A stretch of DNA of 64,000 nt. Origin: DAIQNV01 sp038748775 (GTDB taxonomy: Bacteria > Planctomycetota > Phycisphaerae > Phycisphaerales > UBA1924). The stretch covers positions 248,001 through 312,000 of the forward strand of contig JBCDIT010000004.1 of NCBI GenBank assembly GCA_038748775.1, given 5' to 3'. Below the pieces are notes generated by a model. The model saw only the letters and a list, made by a program, of their open reading frames with translations, made no database searches and was not told the origin of the DNA. Shown here in pieces: positions 6,603-15,247 of this stretch. Within the stretch, counting starts at the first letter, position 1; each line of letters begins with the position of its first letter. A program made the position numbers and the translations under genes.

Positions 6603-9257
6603 ATGGCCGGGCCGCCGTCTCTTCTTGAACGCGTTCTTACAATCGCCGGGGCCGGTGTCGGCGGGCTGGGTGCGTCGGCGAGCTTCGCCGCGTTGGGCAC
6701 CCAGGGGCCCCTTGCGTTGACGATGGTCGGCGTTGCGGGCGCGGCCGTGACCGCAGCCAGCGCTCTGGGCGGCCACGCCCAGCGGGCCAAGGCCAACGAG
6801 GTCGCCGCGTTTGTCGAGCGCCTTGTCGAGCAACAGGGCGAGTGGCGCCGAGGTCTCAACGACCTGTTAACCAAGCATCAGATCGATCTGGCGGCGCTCC
6901 CGGTCGACCATCGAGAGAATCCGCTCGTCCAGTTCGCGCTGCTGCTCACCGGCACGCAAGAGCAGATCGTCGAACTGCTCGAAACGCAAGCCTCGCTCGC
7001 GGCCTCGCTCCAGCGGAGCGTCGAGCGACAGCTCCCCGATATCTCGGCCCACGCAAAGCTCACGCTCCAGAACGTGCGGGCCGTCCTTCTCGCCCAGAAG
7101 CAGCAGGTCCAGCGGATGGACGCCTTCGCCCTCGATCTTGAGGCGGTCCGCGAGTCCACCACCCGCCGCCCCACGCTCACGCTCCCGCAGGCGTCCGAGG
7201 TCGAGAACAACGAGGTCGGCAACCCCTTCATCTTCAGCGAGCGGTTCGTCCCGCTCGTGGGACGTGACGATCTCATGCAACGCCTGCACGCGTTCCTCGA
7301 GAAGCCCCAGATCTCGTCGAAGGCGCAGAATGACCGCTTCGCCTGGTGGTGGCTCCACGGCGAGGGCGGCTCGGGCAAGTCCCGTCTCGCCCACGAGCTG
7401 TGCATCGACGCCCGCGCTGCCGGCTGGGACGCCGGTCGGCTCGAGACCAACGAGCCCTTCGACGACTGGCGCCGCTGGGAGATCCGACGCGACACGCTCA
7501 TGGTCATCGACTATGCCGGGGACCGCGCCGAGCAGACCGCAACGATCATCGACGCGCTCGCCAAGGACGCGGCGCGGTTCGAGCACCGGGTCCGCGTGCT
7601 CCTTCTCGACCGCGCCCGCACCGACGCGCTCGACCGCCGCCTCAAGCAGGGCGTCACCGCCGGCGGGCAGAACGCGATCGCCCGATCCGAGCACGTCGGC
7701 GCGAGCGAACTGCCCCCGCTCCCCCCGGGCGACGTGGAAGCCTTGATCGGGTTCGCCCACTTCTGGTTCAAGGGCGAGATGCCCGACCTCGACCGCTCCT
7801 TCCGCCTGCTCACCGAGCGCATCGACCCAAAGCCCTCGGACTACGACCCCGCCAAGACGGGCCGTCCCTGGGCCCCCCGCGCGCTGTACGCGTGCGTGCT
7901 GGGATACGCCATCGCCCAGATGGGGCTCGACAAGGTCGACGCCTGGGACGGGGACGAACTGCTCGACTGGGTGCTTCAAGAGGAACAGCGCCACTGGGCG
8001 GGCGCCCGCGTGAAGCCGACGCACGTCAACGCGGCCGTCCTCGCGACGCTCATCGGCGGGCTTGAGTTGCCCGTCGACCCCGAGTCGCCCTACGTCCAAC
8101 TCGTGCCCGAAACACTCCCAGCGTGCGGGGGCGCCGACCTCGACGGGCTCACCCACGTGGCTGGCTTCGCGGGCGCCGCCCCAGAGTCCTCGGGCGACGT
8201 AGCAAACGCGATCCCGTCCCTCGCGCCCGTCACGCCCGACATCCTGGGCGAGCGCTTCGTGCTCGACCGCCTCCGTGGAAGCCTCTGCGCCGACCGCGAA
8301 CCCGGGCACGAAGCCCAGCGCGACACGCGCGCGCTGCTCGACGCCGCGTTGCGGACCGACCCCAAGCCGGTCACCGAGTTCATCGAGCGGGCGATGCGAG
8401 ACTTCCCGCGCCACGGCGCAAGCGGAGACCTGTGGGCCCCGGTCGTCGAAGAGGGCCTCCCGCCCGACACGCGCGCCGGCGTGCTGGGCCTCGCCGCGGC
8501 CCGGCTCTTCCGAACTGGTCAAGGCGAAGATTCCGGTCGGTTGTTCGAACGGCTCAAAGGCCTGCACGACCTTGATCCATCGAGCCAGGTGATCACAGCG
8601 TCCTACGTCGATGTACTCCACGTCGTCGCCAACGCCGCCGCAGCGCGTGCAGAGTATCGCCAGGCCCTTGCGATGTACGAAGTCGCCTTGGGCGCCGACC
8701 GGTACACCTTTGGCGCCGAGCATGAGCGCGTTGCGGCGAGCTTGAACTGGTGCGGAACAGTGGTGTTCGCCCTAGGCGATGCTGCGGGCGCCATCGAGCG
8801 GTTCAAGGACGCCGAGCGTATCGACCGCGCCGTTTTCGGTGACGATCACCCGAACGTCGCGACTCGGGTGAACAACGTCGGCTCGGCGTTGCAGGCGTTG
8901 GGTGATGCTTCCGGCGCTTTGTCGCAGTATCGCGAGGCTGAGCGTATCGACCGCGCCGTTTTCGGTGACGATCACCCGAACGTCGCGATTCGGGTGAATA
9001 ACGTCGGCGGGGCGTTGCAGGCGTTGGGTGATGCTTCCGGCGCGCGGGATGCGGTCTCTGAGGCGCTACACATCTTCATCCGCTCGCTGGGCCCTTGCCA
9101 TCCCAATGTCGTAAAGGTTGCGCTCAACCTCACGGCCATCAAAGGCGACCCGATCGCGGTGGCTCGCGACACCGTTGACGATGACGCTTCGCAGGCGCTC
9201 GCGGCCGCGATCGTAGAGCGTCTCGGGTCACGCCAAGACCCTGATCCCGAAGCGTAA
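6603..9257 (+). CDS. Membrane-anchored STAND-type P-loop NTPase with C-terminal TPRs
   Basis: 884 aa. Residues 11-58 are two Gly/Ala-rich hydrophobic stretches, probably a membrane hairpin. A helical linker follows (about 60-190), then an NTPase domain beginning FVPLVGRDDL: Walker A GEGGSGKS (253-260), Walker B TLMVIDYAG (298-306) and a downstream RVLLLDRAR strand (331-339). A winged or helical region leads to tetratricopeptide repeats of the 42-residue kinesin-light-chain type (about 660-850), two nearly identical at DNA level. This is the layout of STAND/NLR-like signalling ATPases: an effector or anchor, a nucleotide switch and a repeat sensor. Such proteins act in phage defence or regulated killing in many bacteria; a defence role here is inferred. 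The stop codon lies one base from the tmRNA 3' end on the opposite strand. Confidence 0.85.
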   Translation: MAGPPSLLERVLTIAGAGVGGLGASASFAALGTQGPLALTMVGVAGAAVTAASALGGHAQRAKANEVAAFVERLVEQQGEWRRGLNDLLTKHQIDLAALPVDHRENPLVQFALLLTGTQEQIVELLETQASLAASLQRSVERQLPDISAHAKLTLQNVRAVLLAQKQQVQRMDAFALDLEAVRESTTRRPTLTLPQASEVENNEVGNPFIFSERFVPLVGRDDLMQRLHAFLEKPQISSKAQNDRFAWWWLHGEGGSGKSRLAHELCIDARAAGWDAGRLETNEPFDDWRRWEIRRDTLMVIDYAGDRAEQTATIIDALAKDAARFEHRVRVLLLDRARTDALDRRLKQGVTAGGQNAIARSEHVGASELPPLPPGDVEALIGFAHFWFKGEMPDLDRSFRLLTERIDPKPSDYDPAKTGRPWAPRALYACVLGYAIAQMGLDKVDAWDGDELLDWVLQEEQRHWAGARVKPTHVNAAVLATLIGGLELPVDPESPYVQLVPETLPACGGADLDGLTHVAGFAGAAPESSGDVANAIPSLAPVTPDILGERFVLDRLRGSLCADREPGHEAQRDTRALLDAALRTDPKPVTEFIERAMRDFPRHGASGDLWAPVVEEGLPPDTRAGVLGLAAARLFRTGQGEDSGRLFERLKGLHDLDPSSQVITASYVDVLHVVANAAAARAEYRQALAMYEVALGADRYTFGAEHERVAASLNWCGTVVFALGDAAGAIERFKDAERIDRAVFGDDHPNVATRVNNVGSALQALGDASGALSQYREAERIDRAVFGDDHPNVAIRVNNVGGALQALGDASGARDAVSEALHIFIRSLGPCHPNVVKVALNLTAIKGDPIAVARDTVDDDASQALAAAIVERLGSRQDPDPEA
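8814..9043 (+). repeat. Near-identical 126-bp tandem TPR repeat inside the STAND gene
   Basis: Two copies begin at 8814 and 8940 (period 126 bp, 42 codons). The first 104 bases of each differ at only a few positions, while the surrounding TPRs are diverged. Both encode the ERIDRAVFGDDHPNVA core. The near-identity points to a recent internal duplication, or to gene conversion, in the presumed sensor region. Confidence 0.9.
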
Positions 9258-9258
9258 A

Positions 9259-9605
9259 TGGAGCCGGGGGGATTCGAACCCCCGTCCCGGAACAGTCCCC
9301 GTGAAGCCTCTACGTGTGTAGTCCGTCGTTTGATCTCGGCCTCGTCGCGAGGAAGGACACCCTCGACTTCGGCCCAGCGTCCTGTTGAATCTCACCCACG
9401 CGCCAGGAGGCACCACGCGCAGGCCAGCCCGATATCAGCTTCCCCCGCCCCATCGGGCGTCGGGCGGGGGAAGTCACGGCACTTAGGCCGCGAGAGCAAA
9501 CTGCGAGTTGGCAGTTATAAAGTGGTGCGTGCTTTTTACGAGGCCAGCACGCCCCTCGACACGCCACTCCACAGATTCCCTGTCCGGTCGAAACCAGTCG
9601 GCCCC
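9259..9605 (-). ncRNA. ssrA: tmRNA (transfer-messenger RNA)
   Basis: Read on the minus strand, the 5' end GGGGCCG (9605 downward) can pair with the 3' end CGGCTCC and is followed by a discriminator A at 9259. Just before the 3' end is a T-arm with GGGGGTTCGAATCCCCC. The tag frame lies at 9483-9512 and reads ANSQFALAA then TAA, the usual ALAA-type proteolysis tag, with GCC as resume codon. CCA is not encoded and must be added after transcription. A GC-rich hairpin (CCCCCGCCC / GGGCGGGGG) follows the tag, as in a pseudoknot region. Function: rescue of stalled ribosomes with SmpB. Confidence 0.95.
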
Positions 9606-9691
9606 AACTTGTCAATCCGCCGGGCACGCCCCGCGGCAGTCTTCACGATAGGCGCTCACCCGAATCACCGGCCCAGGGCCGAAAGTACGGA

Positions 9692-9709
9692 CCGGACCTC
9701 TCGGTCCGG
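9692..9709 (-). terminator. Hairpin downstream of the beta-helix gene
   Basis: Perfect 7-bp stem CCGGACC / GGTCCGG with a 4-base loop, 24 bases after the stop of the beta-helix gene and upstream of the tmRNA gene on the same strand. No T-run follows, so it may be a weak or Rho-assisted terminator, or an mRNA end stabiliser. Confidence 0.45.
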
Positions 9710-9732
9710 CCCGTCGCAGCGAGAACGAGAGA

Positions 9733-12018
9733 TCAGCCGCGTCGGCGGCGTGCCGCGACGGTGCCCGAGACAGCCAGGAGCGCGACGCTCGCCGGTGTCG
9801 GGACCGCGGTCACGGTCACGCTGCCGTTCAAGAGAAGATCGCTGGTGTCGAGCGCGACCGGCCCCGAAAGGACCGCGTCGAACCCGCCCGAAAGCGTCTG
9901 GAAATCGAGGACGTCGAACGAGTCCCCGACGCTCAAGGCACCCAGGTCCTCGAATACGAGGTCGAGCGTGCCGTCGGCGAAGAGCGCGCCCCCGATCGAG
10001 ACCGTCTCGTCGCCGGCGCTCTCGGTGCCGAAGATGCTGAGCGAGATCACGCTCGTGTCGAGCAACTCCGCGTCACCTGTCGAGAGCGACACAGCGCCGT
10101 CGATGAGTCCTCCATTGATGAGCGTGCCCCGGAAGTTCACGCCGTCCTGGACGAGCACTGCCGGGGCCGACTCGGCCGTGATGGTGCCGCCCGCGAGGTT
10201 GATGATGTCGCCGGCGAACGTCGCGCCGGGGTCACTGGTGAACAGGCGAATGCCGGCGTCGACGAACTGCTCGCCAGCGCCCGCGATGTAGCCGGCGTTC
10301 GTCACCGACGCGCTCTGAATGTCTGAATCACTCGAGCCGACCTGGATCGAAACGCCGGATCCGGCGCCCCCGCTCGCATCGATGACGCCCGATGCGAAGT
10401 TTTTGATCGAGAAGTTGTCCGCGGTCCCGTCTACGTAAAGCGTTCCGTTGCGTTGGCGACCAGTGGCGAGGATGTCGCCGCGGTTGTTCACCGTCAAGCC
10501 GTCGCCGTCCACGTTGAAAGCTCGGCTATCCGAGCTGATCAGGCCAGAGTTGTTGACGACACCGCTCGAGTGGTCGGCGCCCTGTCCGTCAACCGGGTTT
10601 CCGAAGTAGACGCCGTTCTGGACACCCGTGATGGTGCCGGTGTTGTTCAACTCACCGTCGAAGGAGATCCCGTTGACGAAGCGGATACCGGCGACGGTCC
10701 CGTTCGCGCCCTCCGACGAGATCGTCCCGCTGTTGTTCAGCGTCAGCTCAGCCGTGCCGATGTTGCCGACGTTGCCGACGCGGACGCCGTCTCCCGCGAG
10801 GCTGCTCGAGGCGCTGGCGTTGCCTCGGCCACGGATCGTCCCGGTGTTTGTCAGAGCGAACGTGTTCGCGCCGTCTGCGGCGCCGCCGATCTCGGCGCCG
10901 AAGCCGGAGCCCTGGTTGCCGGCGCCCGCGTCGATGAGACCGGAGGTGTTGTTGTTGACGGTGTAGCTATCGGCGGTTCCGTCGGCGTAGAAAGTGCCGT
11001 TGCGTTGGTTTCCGGTTCCGAGGATCTGGCCGTCGTTGTTCACCGTAAGGCCGAGCCCATCGAGATTGAACGCGCGGCTGCCCGAGCTGATGAGACCCGA
11101 GTTGTTCACGACGCCGCCGGTGTGGTCCGCGCCGCCGGCACCGACAGCGTTTCCGAAGTAAACGCCGTTTTGCGTTCCTGTGATGGTCCCCGAGTTCTCG
11201 AGCGTACCCTGGAAGCTCACCCCGTTGACAGCCCGGAAGCCGGCGACCGTTCCGTTCGTCCCTTCCGACGAGATCGTCCCGGTGTTCGTGATCGATCCGG
11301 TGAACAACCCGGTCGTCGAGCCATCCAACGCACCGCCGACGCGGCTGCGCTCCAGGCGAATGCCGTCGCCCGCCGTGGCCAGCCCGGCGCCGGCGTTTCC
11401 CCGCCCGACAATCGCGCCGTCGTTCACGATGTTGAAGTCTGTGCCGCCCGACGCCAGCTCGGCGGAGAACCCCGCACCGAGGTTCCCGGCGCCCGCATCG
11501 ATTTCGCCGCCGAACAGGTTCTCGATGCCGAAGCCCTGGGCGGCCGAGTCCGAGTAGATCGTCCCGTTGCGTTGGTCGCCGGTTCCAAGAATCGAACCGG
11601 AGTTGACGATCGACACCGCACCGCCGATATTGATCGCCCGGCTGTCGCTCGCGATCACACCGCTCGCGGCGTTCGAGATCGAGCCGGCGCCCAAACCATT
11701 AACGAAGTTGATCCCGTAGAACCCGCCGAAGATCGTGCCTGCGTTCAGGACAGACGTGTTCTGGGCGGACGTCTCGATCGCGGCCGCGTCGTCCGAGCGG
11801 ATCATCCCTCCGAGTCGGTTGTCGATGGTCACGCCGTCCGCCCCCGTCGGAATCGTGATCGCGTTGCCGTTGCTCCGCATGATCCAGGACGTCGGATCGG
11901 GAAGCACGACGATCGTGTCCCCCGCCGACGGCACAACGGGCTGGGCGTGCGAGGTCCCCGCGACAAGCGCGAGCGTGAGTGGGGTCGCCATCCGGTACGT
12001 GAGACGTGAGCAGCTCAT
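9733..12018 (-). CDS. Repetitive beta-helix exported protein with PEP-CTERM-like tail
   Basis: 761 aa. The ATG at 12018 is chosen over longer frames because it has a strong RBS (GACAGGAGAG) and opens a signal peptide (TPLTLALVAGTSHAQ). The body is made of Asn/Gly/Thr-rich short strands typical of autotransporter-like right-handed beta-helices, in about three repeats of roughly 185 residues; each has NGVYFGN, GVVNNSGLIS, SRAFN and QRNGT landmarks. The C-terminus is VPTPASVALLA...AARRRRG, the PEP-CTERM-like tail also seen at 649-1302. There is no autotransporter barrel. Likely a secreted or surface-anchored filamentous protein; adhesion is possible but unproven. Transcription may continue toward the tmRNA gene. 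Confidence 0.85.
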   Translation of the reverse strand: MSCSRLTYRMATPLTLALVAGTSHAQPVVPSAGDTIVVLPDPTSWIMRSNGNAITIPTGADGVTIDNRLGGMIRSDDAAAIETSAQNTSVLNAGTIFGGFYGINFVNGLGAGSISNAASGVIASDSRAINIGGAVSIVNSGSILGTGDQRNGTIYSDSAAQGFGIENLFGGEIDAGAGNLGAGFSAELASGGTDFNIVNDGAIVGRGNAGAGLATAGDGIRLERSRVGGALDGSTTGLFTGSITNTGTISSEGTNGTVAGFRAVNGVSFQGTLENSGTITGTQNGVYFGNAVGAGGADHTGGVVNNSGLISSGSRAFNLDGLGLTVNNDGQILGTGNQRNGTFYADGTADSYTVNNNTSGLIDAGAGNQGSGFGAEIGGAADGANTFALTNTGTIRGRGNASASSSLAGDGVRVGNVGNIGTAELTLNNSGTISSEGANGTVAGIRFVNGISFDGELNNTGTITGVQNGVYFGNPVDGQGADHSSGVVNNSGLISSDSRAFNVDGDGLTVNNRGDILATGRQRNGTLYVDGTADNFSIKNFASGVIDASGGAGSGVSIQVGSSDSDIQSASVTNAGYIAGAGEQFVDAGIRLFTSDPGATFAGDIINLAGGTITAESAPAVLVQDGVNFRGTLINGGLIDGAVSLSTGDAELLDTSVISLSIFGTESAGDETVSIGGALFADGTLDLVFEDLGALSVGDSFDVLDFQTLSGGFDAVLSGPVALDTSDLLLNGSVTVTAVPTPASVALLAVSGTVAARRRRG
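10448..11575 (-). repeat. ~550-bp tandem repeats within the beta-helix gene
   Basis: The landmark GTTGCGTTGG (plus-strand reading) recurs at 10448, 10999 and 11566, spacings 551 and 567 bp, within longer blocks of similar sequence. They correspond to the ~185-residue protein repeats. The copies are diverged, so this is an older duplication. Confidence 0.85.
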
Positions 12019-12300
12019 CTGCACTCTCCTGTCTGGTTTCGCCCGCATGGTCGGGGGCCGGCGAAACATGTCTTCGCGAAGAGCCCCTCGGTGGGGCTTA
12101 TGCGACCCGATGTCCGTCGCCGCCCGAGTTCGGCGCAACGCAAGATCAAACCCGGCGCTATCAGCCCGATCGGTCGCGAAATCGGCTTTTGCGGGAATAG
12201 GCCGCTTGCCCCTCGGCGGCCTGCGCCGATGGGTTTGCACCCGGACCTGCGCGAGCCGAGTCGATCGCGTGATTTCCGCCCGCGCTGCTACGCTGGCGCT

Positions 12301-13122
12301 ATGAACGCCGCTGTCATCATCTGCGCTGCAGGATCCTCGACCCGCTACTCCGAAGGCCAGGACCTACTCGGGGCCGACGACGCGATCGCCCGCTCTAAGC
12401 TCGACGAAGATCTGGGTGGGCGCCCCGTCCTCCAGCGTGCCGTCGAACTGTTCTGCCACCGAGACGACGTTGGTGAAGTCATCGTTGCCGGGCCTCACGA
12501 CGACGGCCCGTTCGCGCAGTTCGAACTCAGACACGGCGACCGCATCTCGATGCTCGGGGGCAAGCTCTGCCGGGGTGGGAAGACCCACAGGGCCGAGTCT
12601 GTCGCGGCCGCGCTCGAGCATGTCTCGGGCGACGCGACCCATGTTGCGGTCCACGACGCGGCCCGACCGATCACGCCCGGCGCCATCATCGATCGTGTCT
12701 TCAGCGCGGCGCAGAGCTTCCCCGCCGTGGTCCCGGGCATCCCGGTGCCCGATACGCTCAAGCGGACCCACGCCGACGCGGTAGAAGCACCGGGCGCCGA
12801 TCCCCTGGCCGCGATTCTCTCGCCCGGTGGTCAAGCGCCGACCGCCCACGTCATCGCCGAGACGATTGATCGCGCCGGCCTCTTCGCGGTGCAAACGCCT
12901 CAGATCTTCGCGGCGCACGTTCTCCGCAACGCGTACGCCCAGCCTGGGTTCGAAGACGCGACCGACGACGCGGCGCTTGTCGAGCGAACAGGCGAGCACG
13001 TTGTGATCGTTCCGGGCGACCCTGCAAACATGAAACTCACTCGGCGCGAGGATCTACCGGTGCTACGGGCGCTCGGAGGATTCAAGCCCCCGGCAGAACG
13101 GGCCACCCACAAGAAGTTTTAG
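12301..13122 (+). CDS. ispD: 2-C-methyl-D-erythritol 4-phosphate cytidylyltransferase
   Basis: 273 aa. Catalyses transfer of CMP from CTP to methylerythritol phosphate in the MEP route to isoprenoids (cytoplasm). Visible motifs are the N-terminal nucleotide-binding AAGSSTR (residues 9-15), a conserved Lys in ARSKL, VAVHDAARP, the PVPDTLKR segment, QTPQIF, and TDDAALVE near the C-terminus, in family order. It is about 35 residues longer than E. coli IspD, with an insertion between the AAGSSTR loop and the Lys. No ispF is adjacent. Divergent from the beta-helix gene, with 282 bp between their starts. Confidence 0.92.
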   Translation: MNAAVIICAAGSSTRYSEGQDLLGADDAIARSKLDEDLGGRPVLQRAVELFCHRDDVGEVIVAGPHDDGPFAQFELRHGDRISMLGGKLCRGGKTHRAESVAAALEHVSGDATHVAVHDAARPITPGAIIDRVFSAAQSFPAVVPGIPVPDTLKRTHADAVEAPGADPLAAILSPGGQAPTAHVIAETIDRAGLFAVQTPQIFAAHVLRNAYAQPGFEDATDDAALVERTGEHVVIVPGDPANMKLTRREDLPVLRALGGFKPPAERATHKKF

Positions 13123-13178
13123 TCCGGGCGATGGCGGGGCCCCTGCCAACCCCTGAGATCACGTCGGGTGTCGTTATG

Positions 13179-13826
13179 TCACGATGTCGCATTGATCGCG
13201 GCGCGGGCGCCGTCGATGAGCATCTGAACCCCGATGACGGTCATGATCAGGCCCATGACGCGGGTCACGATGGCCACCCCCGCATCGCCGATCAGGTGAA
13301 CCAGCCGCTGCCCGAGCACGAAACAGACCCAAGTGACCACGCACAACACCGCAAACGCCGAGATCGTGACGGCAATCTCGCGTATCCCCCCGGACGCGGA
13401 GAAGTTCATCGCCGTAGCGAGGGTTCCGGGTCCGGCGAGGATCGGCAACGCGAGCGGAGAGATCGCGACGTCGGGAGCCTCTTCTTCGGGGGGTTCCGGG
13501 GTGTCGATGCTTTCGTTGCGCTTCGGGTGGTGCATCGATGATTGCTTGCCGTGCACCATCGTGTAGCCGATCATGAAGACGAGGACGCCGCCGGCGATCT
13601 TCAGGGCGGGCAACGTGATCCCGAACAGGTGGAAGACGGCCTTGCCGAGAGCCGCGAAGATCGCCACGACGACAAAGGCCACGAGCAAGGCGACGGTGGC
13701 GGTTCGAATCTGTCTCGCCCGAGACTGGTTGCCCGCGAGCCCGGTGAACACCGCGGTGTTTGCTACGGGGTTCATCACCGCGAAGAACCCCATGAATACC
13801 GTCACGGCGTGTGTCACCCAGTCCAT
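13179..13826 (-). CDS. MarC family integral membrane protein
   Basis: 215 aa with six hydrophobic helices, in two blocks separated by an acidic loop (PEPPEEEAPD). Family landmarks include FFAVMNPVANTAVF near the start, KIAGGVLVFMIGYTM, and SPLALPILAGPGTLATAM at the start of the second half. MarC-family proteins (UPF0056) sit in the inner membrane; their transport role is unsettled, and the old link to multiple antibiotic resistance was not upheld. Divergent from csaA, with 56 bp between start codons. Confidence 0.92.
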   Translation of the reverse strand: MDWVTHAVTVFMGFFAVMNPVANTAVFTGLAGNQSRARQIRTATVALLVAFVVVAIFAALGKAVFHLFGITLPALKIAGGVLVFMIGYTMVHGKQSSMHHPKRNESIDTPEPPEEEAPDVAISPLALPILAGPGTLATAMNFSASGGIREIAVTISAFAVLCVVTWVCFVLGQRLVHLIGDAGVAIVTRVMGLIMTVIGVQMLIDGARAAINATS

Positions 13827-13882
13827 ACTCGACCTCCGCTCGCGTGAGCAGGAGTGTAGAGCAGTCCGCGCTCGAGCTTCTT

Positions 13883-14239
13883 ATGACCGAGTTACAGGTT
13901 TCGATCGACGACTTTGCCAAGTTGGACGTCCGGGTTGCCCGGGTCGTCGAGGCCCGTCCTCTCGAGGGAGCGCGAAAGCCTGCGCTTGTGCTGACACTTG
14001 ACTGTGGGCCCGAGTTGGGGCGCCTCACCAGTAGCGCTCAGATCACCGAGGCGTACGACCCGGCTTCTGTGACCGGCCGCTTCGTCCTCGCCGTGGTCAA
14101 CCTCCCGCCGCGCCGCGTCGCGGGGGTCAAGAGCGAGGCCCTGACGCTCGGTGTCTACTCGTCCGGTGGCACCGGACCGGTCGTCCTGATCGCGCCGGAT
14201 CTCCACGACGAGATACGGCCAGGCGACCGGCTGGGCTGA
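13883..14239 (+). CDS. csaA: tRNA-binding domain protein, CsaA-like
   Basis: 118 aa, the usual length of CsaA. The chosen ATG gives MTELQVSIDDFAKLDVRVARVVEA, the canonical OB-fold start (FxKxDxRVGxV). NLPPRRVAGVKSEALTLGV covers the middle, and IAPDLHDEIRPGDRLG forms the C-terminus, matching the dimeric CsaA type. Members bind tRNA-like structures and were reported as export chaperones in Bacillus. Followed 55 bp later by speD on the same strand. Confidence 0.9.
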   Translation: MTELQVSIDDFAKLDVRVARVVEARPLEGARKPALVLTLDCGPELGRLTSSAQITEAYDPASVTGRFVLAVVNLPPRRVAGVKSEALTLGVYSSGGTGPVVLIAPDLHDEIRPGDRLG

Positions 14240-14294
14240 ACTCGGGGCGTGCGTAGAATCCCGACCGCGCCTGACCGCCGGACAGGAGATCCCT

Positions 14295-14729
14295 ATGGCC
14301 TCTGTTGGAATCCACTGCCTCCTCGAACTCTACGGATGTCCGGTCGAACTCCTCGACGACGAGGGGCACATCACGCGCACGCTCCGCGAAGCGGCCGAAT
14401 ATGCCGGCGCGACATGGCTCAACGAGTGTCACCACCGATTCGATCCGTGCGGTGTCACCGCGATGGGCCTGCTGGCCGAAAGCCATATCTCGATCCACAC
14501 CTGGCCCGAGGTCGGTTACGCGGCTGTCGACGTGTTTACCTGTGGTGACGCAGCAATGCCTGAGCGGGCGTGCGAGTACATCGTCAAGCACATGCGTGCG
14601 GAGCGGAAGACACTCGCGCGAATACCCCGGGCGGCGGCACTCACGCCTCGGGAGGTGAAGGACGTCGACCCCCACGACGCTCACATGACGACCCGCGTGC
14701 TCGATCACAAAGTTCTCGACGCGAACTGA
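14295..14729 (+). CDS. speD: S-adenosylmethionine decarboxylase proenzyme (prokaryotic class)
   Basis: 144 aa; RBS GGACAGGAG precedes the ATG. The enzyme self-cleaves at a serine to create a pyruvoyl cofactor and decarboxylates AdoMet for spermidine synthesis. The cleavage region LLAESHISIHTWPE contains the Glu-Ser site and the processing His; the catalytic Cys is in VFTCGD. The C-terminus is about 20 residues longer than Thermotoga SpeD. No spermidine synthase is adjacent. A small GC hairpin (14743-14756) follows the stop. Confidence 0.93.
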   Translation: MASVGIHCLLELYGCPVELLDDEGHITRTLREAAEYAGATWLNECHHRFDPCGVTAMGLLAESHISIHTWPEVGYAAVDVFTCGDAAMPERACEYIVKHMRAERKTLARIPRAAALTPREVKDVDPHDAHMTTRVLDHKVLDAN

Positions 14730-15247
14730 CCGGTATAAACAGCGCCCATCTGGGCGGCGTCGTTTCGGCAAGATTGACCTCGGCGTAGCCTCCCTCATCG
14801 CGATCGACGTTGGCGCGGTCGAGCGGAAGACGACAGCCCAAGGCGGTTGCCGCGCGGCGTCATCACGAGCGAGCCGGGGCTTGGAGCGAGTACAGCACCG
14901 CCAGCCCGGCATCTTTTAGCGATAGTGAATGATCGTGCGCTGCGCGTGTTGGCGGGTCGCAGTCCGATCAAGCATGCCTCACACCGACCCAATCGAACGT
15001 GCACGCACCTCGTGGAGTGCCCCGATGGATGGACAAATCCACCGCAATGAACCACACGCGCGCACCATCAACACCCGTTGATTCAAACTTGAAGTCAACG
15101 CGACAGCGCGGTGCCTTGGAGGCACTCGCGGAATAGACATTCACTTCGGTGTGAACGTGGGGCGCCGGAAGATGCATTTAACCACGCGGATAAGACCCGA
15201 TCGGCGTGGTCAATGACGGCTTCGGCGCATCTCAGCACCGATGCTGC
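14730..15247. other. Intergenic region between speD and lexA
   Basis: 518 bp between the convergent ends of speD and lexA. It begins with a short hairpin (CGCCCA-TC-TGGGCG, 14743-14756) followed by a modest T-stretch, which may end the speD transcript. Beyond that I see no coherent gene on either strand and no RNA gene. Confidence 0.45.

Noticed and set aside
6867..8723. Long open frame of 618 codons on the minus strand
   Set aside because: It is exactly antisense to the STAND NTPase, whose plus-strand frame has clear motifs. Its translation is Arg/Gly/Val-rich with no fold signature, as expected from GC-rich codon bias.
9261..9285. tRNA-like T-arm (GATTCGAACCCCC)
   Set aside because: Not a separate tRNA gene; it is the 3' tRNA-like part of the tmRNA, which has a matching 5' end and tag frame.
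10453..12009. Open frame of 518 codons on the plus strand
   Set aside because: Antisense shadow of the repetitive beta-helix gene. The minus-strand frame has an RBS, a signal peptide and the PEP-CTERM-like tail.
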